Below, in pieces: positions 1 through 4,737 of a stretch of DNA of 6,717 nt. A program made the translations under genes and the position numbers. Under the pieces are notes generated by a model that saw only the letters and a list, made by a program, of their open reading frames with translations, was not told where the DNA came from and searched no databases. How positions within the stretch are numbered: position 1 is the stretch's first letter; every line of letters begins with the position of its first letter. Source of the DNA: Rickettsiales bacterium (GTDB lineage: Bacteria; Pseudomonadota; Alphaproteobacteria; Rickettsiales; UBA1997); assembly GCA_947505885.1 (NCBI GenBank), contig CANNMN010000073.1, positions 1-6,717 of the forward strand. Direction: 5' to 3'.

Positions 1-266
1 AAACCGGCAGAACCCACCAAATTCGCGTCCACATGGAAGCGATTAAGCACTCACTTGTTGGCGACCAACTTTACAGCTCCTGCAAAAAAATGGCGCCAAA
101 AGAGATCGAATTAAAAGTAAAAAATCTCGTCGAAAAATTTCCACGTCAGGCTCTCCACTCTTACAAAATCGGCTTCCTTCACCCGCGCGACAAACGCGAA
201 ATGTTTTTCGAAGTTCCATTGCCAAAGGATTTGTTGGAGTTGGAAAAAGGTATTTCCCAGGAATAA
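1..266 (+). CDS. rluD: RluD-type 23S rRNA pseudouridine synthase, C-terminal part (5' end outside window)
   Basis: This is the last 87 codons of an RluA/RluD-family pseudouridine synthase, which isomerises uridines in large-subunit rRNA. The frame is open from base 3 and begins TGRTHQIRVHM, the conserved RluA-family segment that lies well after the catalytic Asp motif (HRLD), followed by the family-typical LVGDQLY. Near the end, FPRQALHSYKIGFLHP and FEVPLPKDL match the C-terminal signature of RluD-like enzymes (RQALHA..L.F.HP...E..LP.D). The ATG at 33 is internal, because the conserved motif precedes it in frame. The catalytic Asp and any S4 domain lie upstream of the window. RluD is preferred over RluA or RluC because of the length and form of the C-terminal block, but the exact target uridines cannot be read from this fragment. 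The gene is convergent with tsaE. Confidence 0.88.
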   Translation, partial: TGRTHQIRVHMEAIKHSLVGDQLYSSCKKMAPKEIELKVKNLVEKFPRQALHSYKIGFLHPRDKREMFFEVPLPKDLLELEKGISQE

Positions 267-277
267 AAACGCGTTCG

Positions 278-340
278 CCGGTTGAGCGAAGTCGAAACCT
301 CTAAAATCTTATCCACCAAATTTCGACCCCGTTCAACCGG
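278..340. repeat. Palindromic repeat: two inverted copies of a GAGCNNNGTCGA-type element, overlapping the tsaE stop
   Basis: The left arm at 278-297 (CCGGTTGAGCGAAGTCGAAA) and the reverse complement of 321-340 (CCGGTTGAACGGGGTCGAAA) match at 17 of 20 positions, separated by 23 bases, so the unit can fold into one long imperfect hairpin. Each arm also carries its own small stem (GGTT/AACC in the left copy). It sits between the convergent ends of rluD and tsaE, and the right arm covers the last codons and stop of tsaE. No T-run follows on either strand, so a classical intrinsic terminator is unlikely, although the hairpin could still slow polymerase or protect the 3' ends of both mRNAs. It resembles the short dispersed palindromes known from many bacteria. 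Further copies with the same core appear at 1557-1580, 1629-1656 and probably 5162-5179. Confidence 0.7.
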
Positions 341-761
341 CCGAGTTCGTAACTTCGCGCATCTCTTCATTCTCACCCATCGGAATTTTTATCTCGATTT
401 CTTGGCAATTTTCAGGAAGAAATTCCGCCGCAATTTCTGGCCATTCAATCAGACAAATTCCGCTTTTTAGCGCTTCGAAAAAGCCAATATTTTCAAGCTC
501 TGCCGCTGACTTAATTCGGTAAAGATCAAAATGAAAAACTTCGCCTTTTTTTGTCTCGTAAGAATAAACCAAATTGAATGTTGGGCTTAGCACTTCTGTT
601 TCTTCTTCTTGCAGCGAATTAATAAAATTTTTGGCAAAAAAACTTTTGCCAGCGCCCAAAGTTCCTTTCAGGCAAATCAAATCTCCGACTTGTGCTAAAG
701 CTGCTATTTCTCGGGCTAGATCAGCCATTTCTTTTTTCGATTTTATCAGAATTTTTTTCAT
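333..761 (-). CDS. tsaE: TsaE, ATPase for tRNA threonylcarbamoyladenosine (t6A37) synthesis
   Basis: TsaE (YjeE) is the small P-loop ATPase that works with TsaB and TsaD to transfer the threonylcarbamoyl group to A37 of ANN-decoding tRNAs in the cytoplasm. The 142-residue product has a Walker A motif GTLGAGKS at 33-40, the family block LSPTFNLVYSYE at 58-69, HFDLYRI at 77-83 and LIEWPE at 104-109, all in the usual order and spacing. Its length is close to the family norm of about 150. The ATG start lies inside the xthA stop (ATGA overlap), so translational coupling to xthA is likely; no Shine-Dalgarno is seen. The last three residues and the stop (SAG*, 333-344) are encoded at the edge of the palindromic repeat at 278-340, so the native C-terminus has probably been replaced. 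Identification is firm. Confidence 0.95.
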   Translation of the reverse strand: MKKILIKSKKEMADLAREIAALAQVGDLICLKGTLGAGKSFFAKNFINSLQEEETEVLSPTFNLVYSYETKKGEVFHFDLYRIKSAAELENIGFFEALKSGICLIEWPEIAAEFLPENCQEIEIKIPMGENEEMREVTNSAG

Positions 762-1543
762 AAAAAATTAAAAACAGTTTCGATTGGAACGTGATCTGAC
801 GGTTGAATTTCGCTACGAAAATCGCGGTAAATTTTCATCGATTCTAGATTAGATCTTAGATTTGGCGTCGCCCAAATGTGATCGAGTCTGCGGCCTTTAT
901 TAGCGGTAAGTGGATTTTTAGCTCGGTAGCTCCACCAGCTGTAAAGTTTCTCGGAAGGATCAACAAAGTGGCGGTGGGTGTCGAGGAAGTCTAAACTTCC
1001 TTGCAAGCGCGTCATTTTTTCGACCTCGATTGGAGTGTGCGAAACGATTTTTAAAAGTTGTTTGTGCGACCAAACGTCGTGCTCAAGTGGGGCAATATTT
1101 AAGTCGCCGACAATTATTATTTTTTTGTTTTTTTGCGCGGCAAAATGCGTAGTCATCCAATCGATAAATTTCAACTTGTGCGCGAATTTGGTATTAAGTG
1201 CCGCATCAGGAATATCGCCACCCGCAGGCACATAGAAATTGTGAAGCTCAACACCATTCACCTGAGCTGAAATGTGACGTTTGTGACCGTAATTACAGAC
1301 GTCAATTTTACTAACTTCAGTGAGTGGAAATTTTGAAAGAATGGCAACGCCATTGTAAGATTTTTCGCCGGAAAATTCGATGTAATCAAAACCAAGAGCC
1401 CTAACTTCAAGCAGCGGAAATTCTGGGTCGGAAACCTTTATTTCTTGTAAGCAAATTACGTCGGGATTTGTTTGCTCAACAAATTTTTTAAGCAAAGGAA
1501 GTCGCAGTCGCAGTGAGTTGATATTCCAGGAGACTAGTTTCAT
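758..1543 (-). CDS. xthA: Exonuclease III (AP endonuclease, ExoIII/APE1 family)
   Basis: This cytoplasmic DNA-repair enzyme cleaves DNA 5' to abasic sites and degrades 3' ends in duplex DNA, using Mg2+. The 261-residue product covers the whole endonuclease/exonuclease/phosphatase fold. Visible active-site residues are Asn7 (SWNINS), Glu34 (CLQEIK), Tyr104 (NFYVPAGGD), Asp147 and Asn149 (GDLNIAP), Asp221 (RRLDHIW) and the terminal Asp250-His251 (PSDHVP). The SWWSYR segment near 202-207 corresponds to the region of the Trp that probes the abasic site in the E. coli enzyme. The stretches around 101-123 and 157-165 look alphaproteobacterial. The start is the first Met, directly before the first beta strand. 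It overlaps tsaE by four bases and probably shares its mRNA. Upstream, a hairpin (1557-1580) ends 13 bases before the ATG, and there is no Shine-Dalgarno. All catalytic residues are intact. Confidence 0.96.
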   Translation of the reverse strand: MKLVSWNINSLRLRLPLLKKFVEQTNPDVICLQEIKVSDPEFPLLEVRALGFDYIEFSGEKSYNGVAILSKFPLTEVSKIDVCNYGHKRHISAQVNGVELHNFYVPAGGDIPDAALNTKFAHKLKFIDWMTTHFAAQKNKKIIIVGDLNIAPLEHDVWSHKQLLKIVSHTPIEVEKMTRLQGSLDFLDTHRHFVDPSEKLYSWWSYRAKNPLTANKGRRLDHIWATPNLRSNLESMKIYRDFRSEIQPSDHVPIETVFNFL

Positions 1544-1556
1544 TTTGATTGTTGTT

Positions 1557-1580
1557 TCATGCTTCGACGACTCAGCATGA
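1557..1580 (-). repeat. Short hairpin repeat just upstream of xthA
   Basis: On the minus strand this reads TCATGCT, loop GAGTCGTCGA, AGCATGA: a perfect 7-bp stem with a 10-base loop. The loop matches the core of the palindrome at 278-297 (GAG...GTCGA) and is nearly identical to the sequence at 5166-5176 in priA (GAGCTCGTCGA), although the stems differ. The hairpin ends 13 bases before the xthA ATG. If xthA is transcribed from upstream, it would fold in the 5' leader next to the ribosome-binding region. It has no T-run in the minus direction, so it is not a good terminator for the transporter gene. Confidence 0.65.
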
Positions 1581-1628
1581 CGCGTTATGGATATTGCTTT
1601 GAACGCCTCAAAACCCCGTCATAATTCA

Positions 1629-1656
1629 AGCGTTATTGAAACTGTCGAATAGCGTT
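1629..1656 (+). repeat. Short hairpin repeat 3' of the EamA gene
   Basis: AGCGTTATT at 1629-1637 pairs with AATAGCGTT at 1648-1656 over nine positions, two of them G-T, around the 10-base loop GAAACTGTCG. The loop and inner pairs (TTGAAACTGTCGAA) follow the same pattern as the other elements of this window (TTGAG...GTCGAA), again with an unrelated but self-complementary stem. It begins four bases beyond the EamA stop codon, so it may act as a 3'-end structure for that transcript. It has no clear T-run. Family membership is inferred from the loop pattern only. Confidence 0.5.
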
Positions 1657-1659
1657 GGA

Positions 1660-2535
1660 TTAGTGAAAAAATATTAGCGCCAGAATGCCTAGCGCGGTTA
1701 CGGCGATTCCGACAAGTTCTCGCTTTTTATATTTTTCTTTGAGGTGCCAAGAGATGAATAAAGAGACGATTAACTCAACTTGTCCGACCGCTTTTACGTA
1801 GACAACATTGCCGATGGAAAAAGCTAAAAACCACAAGATCGATCCAGTAAAACTTAAGACGCTGGTTTTCAAAAAAGAGCGACGATTTTCGGCGGCAAAT
1901 AAATTACCGAGATCTTTTTTTAAGCGACGTTGCGAAGATTTGATGATTAAGAAAATTAAATTTTGCAGTAAAATTACCCACATTAAAACCATCGCTCCAG
2001 CGGCGTAGTCATTAAATCCAATCAACTTCATTTGATCGGAAGCGAATTTTAAATTGAAGGCCGAGATCGAAAAACAGAGGCCGGATAAAGTTCCAAAAAA
2101 TGCGGCTTTGTCGAGTTCGAATTTTCTTAAATTTAGGTTCGACATCAAAATCATTCCGGCAGCCGTGACTAAAACTGCCACTAACCCACCTGTGGAAATA
2201 TGTTGATTGAAAAAGACTATTCCGAGCAAAAGAGATTGCAGAAGTTCCGTTTTGTAGAAGGCAATTCCAATGCTAAAATTTTTCGAACGAATCGTACGCA
2301 GCAGCAAAAAATTTCCGGTGATTTGAAAGCTGGCGGTGACTGCGCAATGCAAAATAAATTGATTGCTTACGGAATTAAAACTGCAGGAAACTGCCGCGAT
2401 TGCTAAGGGAAGTGGGAATAGAAAGCGTGACCAAGTAACTGTCAGCGTGTCGAGTTTTTGGTTGAGATATTTTTGCTCTAAATTCCTGAAAGCTTGTAAT
2501 GTCGCACCAGCGATTGTGAAGATTATCCAAAACAT
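1660..2535 (-). CDS. EamA-family (drug/metabolite transporter superfamily) integral membrane protein
   Basis: This 291-residue, very hydrophobic protein fits the ten-helix EamA-type carriers of the DMT superfamily, which export or import small metabolites across the inner membrane. Helices can be placed near residues 1-16, 34-52, 60-80, 88-108, 113-132, 142-160, 177-199, 224-242, 247-264 and 271-290. The two halves show the EamA internal repeat: KTELLQSLLLGIVFFNQ with a following VAVLVTAAGMILM in the first half, and GQVELIVSLFISWHLKEK with VGIAVTALGILAL in the second. A basic loop at 199-219 (SSQRRLKK, ENRR) is probably cytoplasmic. The opening WIIFTIAGATLQAFRNLEQKYL resembles the first helix of alphaproteobacterial EamA proteins, which supports this start. 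The substrate cannot be predicted. The start codon is only 8 bases from the divergent secreted-protein gene, and no Shine-Dalgarno is present. Confidence 0.88.
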   Translation of the reverse strand: MFWIIFTIAGATLQAFRNLEQKYLNQKLDTLTVTWSRFLFPLPLAIAAVSCSFNSVSNQFILHCAVTASFQITGNFLLLRTIRSKNFSIGIAFYKTELLQSLLLGIVFFNQHISTGGLVAVLVTAAGMILMSNLNLRKFELDKAAFFGTLSGLCFSISAFNLKFASDQMKLIGFNDYAAGAMVLMWVILLQNLIFLIIKSSQRRLKKDLGNLFAAENRRSFLKTSVLSFTGSILWFLAFSIGNVVYVKAVGQVELIVSLFISWHLKEKYKKRELVGIAVTALGILALIFFH

Positions 2536-2543
2536 TTTATTCG

Positions 2544-3863
2544 ATGAGATCGCTCAAATTTTTACTTTTTATTTTTATTCTTTTTCCGCTTCAGGCTCAA
2601 GCGGACTTTGTGGTTACTAACTGGAATGAGGCTGTGCAGTTAGTTGAGGATGGAAAAAAATCAGTAATTACAATTGCAGGACAAGTTAAAAACTTGCCGA
2701 AAGATCAGGCCATGACCGCCTTTTCAATTAGCTTCGACAGTAAAGAAGAGATCTCGATTGCCAATGTTAGCTTTGAAGGCAAACCGGCGAAATATGACTT
2801 CGCAGAAAATGTTTTAAAAATTACCTTTCCTCAGCCAAAGATTAGTGGGCAGAGGGTTTCTTTTAGTTTTTTGGCTAAAGAAAAACATATCGCAATTAAT
2901 CCAAATTTCCGCCAAGAAGCGATTTATGTTCCAGATTTTGCTGCCGGTGCCGAGGCTTTAATCACTGTAGATTTTCCCGGATATGAGCTGATTTCATACA
3001 ACCCAAAAGCCGTCAATAATGGTAACGTGATCACTTACTCTGCGGTCGTGCCTAAAGAAGGAATTAGTGAAATCATAAAATTTACACAGCTAAGCGCCAC
3101 ATGGAATGTTGCGGTTAAAACCACGATAAGTTCCGAAAAACCTCTCGGAGAATTTATGCTAAAAATGCCGCCATATTTTCAAGCAAGTAGGCAGAAAGTT
3201 GAGGGCTACATGAAAGAATTCAGCACTAGGCCGGTGGTTACCGATCGAAAGGGCGACGATACTTCTTACACCTTCAAAGTGCCGACAAATAAATTGGAAA
3301 TTAAAAGTTCGGCAAGAATTTCAACTGGCCCAGCCCAGCGCAGGCAGGTGATGCGCAACATGATTAATTACAGCAAGGTTAGTCAAGAAGAGGCGACGCT
3401 GCTTACTTCGATATTACAAAAAATTCGCGGCGATAGTGCTTATGCCGGTTTGCCGATCTATGTTGCGATCGGAAAATTCGTTAACAAATTTTTGACCTAC
3501 GATCTCGCATATGTAGGAAAGCTGCCGAGTCTGGAAGTTATAGTGACCAATCGTTTGGGCGTCTGCACGGAATATGCGCGGCTTTACGATGGCTTAGCGC
3601 GCCTTGCGGGCATTCCGTCCTTTGTTATTGATGGAGCGGCTTGTGACGAGAAAGAAAAATGCCAAGGCCACAGTTGGAATATGATTTTTTATGGTGGGCG
3701 CTGGATCGAGGTTGATCCGACTTGGAACTTAATGTCTGGTGCCGTTTCATCTTCGCACGTTTACATCAACGATGACGGTCAAGGCGAAGTCGAAATTAAA
3801 TATCGTAGCGATGCCGGGAAGGTGAATATCGAGATGGGAATGGATATGAGCAAGGCGGAGTAA
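2544..3863 (+). CDS. Secreted protein with C-terminal transglutaminase-like (papain-fold) domain
   Basis: The 439-residue product starts with a clear Sec signal peptide: Arg2 and Lys5, a hydrophobic core FLLFIFILF, and a likely cut after AQA at residue 20. The mature protein should be periplasmic, surface-attached or secreted. Residues 21 to about 260 are beta-rich and carry no motif I recognise; two successive beta domains (about 21-180 and 185-262) are plausible. A helical stretch (265-320) leads into a transglutaminase core with the catalytic triad Cys341 (RLGVCTEYARLYDGLAR), His376 (GHSWNM) and Asp391 (WIEVDPTWN). Family members include proteases, amidases and crosslinking enzymes, so the reaction is open. 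Cys367 and Cys373 bracket a short loop just before the His and could form a disulphide. The tail after 400 is acidic and short. The gene appears to be a single unit with its own terminator candidate downstream. Its function is unknown. Confidence 0.85.
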   Translation: MRSLKFLLFIFILFPLQAQADFVVTNWNEAVQLVEDGKKSVITIAGQVKNLPKDQAMTAFSISFDSKEEISIANVSFEGKPAKYDFAENVLKITFPQPKISGQRVSFSFLAKEKHIAINPNFRQEAIYVPDFAAGAEALITVDFPGYELISYNPKAVNNGNVITYSAVVPKEGISEIIKFTQLSATWNVAVKTTISSEKPLGEFMLKMPPYFQASRQKVEGYMKEFSTRPVVTDRKGDDTSYTFKVPTNKLEIKSSARISTGPAQRRQVMRNMINYSKVSQEEATLLTSILQKIRGDSAYAGLPIYVAIGKFVNKFLTYDLAYVGKLPSLEVIVTNRLGVCTEYARLYDGLARLAGIPSFVIDGAACDEKEKCQGHSWNMIFYGGRWIEVDPTWNLMSGAVSSSHVYINDDGQGEVEIKYRSDAGKVNIEMGMDMSKAE

Positions 3864-3907
3864 ATTTTCGCGCCATCTGACTGGAGAAGTAGGTCGTAAT
3901 TTATTTT

Positions 3908-3943
3908 GTTGTTCATTCTCGCGAGACCCAAACAACTCTTTTT
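3908..3943 (+). terminator. Candidate intrinsic terminator of the transglutaminase-like gene
   Basis: GTTGTT at 3908-3913 pairs with AACAAC at 3931-3936, and between them lies the perfect 10-base palindrome TCTCGCGAGA (3917-3926). The result is a two-part stem with a small internal bulge and a CGCG tip. It is followed on the plus strand by TCTTTTT (3937-3943). The structure begins 44 bases after the stop at 3863. The outer stem is AT-rich and the T-run short, so its strength is uncertain. The minus strand has no T-run after it, so it would not serve transaldolase. Confidence 0.45.
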
Positions 3944-4008
3944 GCAATATTAACAAGAAAGCTTTCGCCGCCATTCGCCCCTTCGTGAGGATTTTTGCGG
4001 CAATAAAA

Positions 4009-4662
4009 TTAAATCTTTTGTCCGGTCGAAGCCCAATCTTTTACGAAAGTTTCCAATCCTTTTTCAGTAAGTGGGTGCGAAGCCAATTGTTTTAAGATCT
4101 TGCCTGGAATAGTTGCAACATGGGCGCCCATTTTTGCAGCAGCAGTGATGTGGATTGGGTGGCGAATTGAAGCGACAAGAATTTCCGTTTTAAAAGCCGG
4201 ATAGTTTGAATAAATTTGGCAAATTTCTTCGATTAGAGAAAGACCATCTTGCCCAATATCATCAAGCCTTCCCACAAATGGAGAAACGAAAGTTGCACCA
4301 GCTTTTGCAACTAAAATTGCTTGAGCTGCAGAAAAACAAAGCGTGACATTTGTTTGAATTCCCTTGTTTGAGAAATATTTGCAGGCCTTGAGTCCGTCCA
4401 TTGTTAGCGGCAATTTGATACAAACATTTTTAGCGATCTTGCTAAGAATTTCTCCTTCGCGAACCATATTTTCAAAATCGGTTGCTGCCACTTCAGCACT
4501 GACTGGACCTTCAACAACAGAGCAAATTTCCGCGATTACCTCTTTAAAATCGCGTCCAGATTTTGCGATTAAACTTGGGTTAGTTGTAACGCCATCAAGC
4601 AAGCCGTAAGCAGCAAGTTCTTTGATTTCAGCAATTTCGGCAGAGTCGATAAAAAATTTCAT
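4009..4662 (-). CDS. tal: Transaldolase, short FSA/TalC/MipB type
   Basis: This cytoplasmic class I aldolase-fold enzyme transfers a dihydroxyacetone unit from sedoheptulose 7-phosphate to glyceraldehyde 3-phosphate in the non-oxidative pentose phosphate pathway. The 217-residue length is exact for the short transaldolase/fructose-6-phosphate aldolase subfamily. Visible are the N-terminal [22 protein letters not shown] at 24-39, the Schiff-base Lys83 (CIKLPLT), [12 protein letters not shown] at 104-115, SPFVGRLDD at 127-135 and ASIRHP at 164-169. Position 129 is Phe where E. coli FsaA has Tyr131; the equivalent Phe178 in TalB is linked to transaldolase rather than aldolase activity, so transaldolase is the better call although automated pipelines may name it fsa. 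The C-terminus (DWASTGQKI) looks alphaproteobacterial. The gene diverges from priA with a 75-base gap and has no Shine-Dalgarno. Confidence 0.94.
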   Translation of the reverse strand: MKFFIDSAEIAEIKELAAYGLLDGVTTNPSLIAKSGRDFKEVIAEICSVVEGPVSAEVAATDFENMVREGEILSKIAKNVCIKLPLTMDGLKACKYFSNKGIQTNVTLCFSAAQAILVAKAGATFVSPFVGRLDDIGQDGLSLIEEICQIYSNYPAFKTEILVASIRHPIHITAAAKMGAHVATIPGKILKQLASHPLTEKGLETFVKDWASTGQKI

Positions 4663-4669
4663 GGAAGTT

Positions 4670-4698
4670 TTGAAATTGAATTTTGGAAAAAGTAGAGT
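4670..4698 (+). promoter_or_regulatory. Candidate sigma70-type promoter for priA
   Basis: TTGAAA at 4670-4675 (5 of 6 matches to the -35 consensus) and TAGAGT at 4693-4698 (4 of 6 to the -10) are separated by an ideal 17 bases. This would place transcription start near 4705 and give a leader of roughly 33 bases before the priA ATG. It is the best match in the 75-base divergent gap. In AT-rich DNA such matches also arise by chance. No equally good candidate was found for transaldolase in the other direction. Confidence 0.4.
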
Positions 4699-4737
4699 GC
4701 GAAATTAGTCGATCCCGATCTCTTAAATCAACAAATC

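Noticed and set aside
33..35. ATG at 33 as a start codon for a small 77-residue protein
   Set aside because: The frame is open to the window edge and the conserved TGRTHQIRVH motif lies before it, so it is an internal Met of an rRNA pseudouridine synthase.
985..1000. Perfect inverted repeat GGAAGT-CTAA-ACTTCC inside xthA
   Set aside because: It lies in a conserved coding stretch (GSLDFLDTHR), its loop does not match the repeat family of the window, and short perfect repeats of this size occur by chance.
2542..2559. TTCGATGAGATCGCTCAA at the divergent start region as another repeat copy
   Set aside because: It partly resembles the reversed core (TTCGAC..CGCTCA), but the loop is several bases too long, the stem is only a few A/T pairs, and it covers the signal-peptide start codons.
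3747..3974. Minus-strand open frame of 75 codons in the gap after the transglutaminase-like gene
   Set aside because: It overlaps the real gene's 3' end and the terminator candidate, its product has no recognisable motif, and its composition is like antisense translation.
3957..4001. GAAAGCTTTC palindrome and the GCCGC...GCGGC pair as a terminator for transaldolase
   Set aside because: The GC arms are only 5 bp with a 25-base loop, and there is no T-run on the minus strand after either structure.
4693..4736. Promoter for transaldolase on the minus strand (TTGATT ... TAATTT)
   Set aside because: The spacing is 18 bases and the -10 matches only three of six positions, no better than background in AT-rich DNA.
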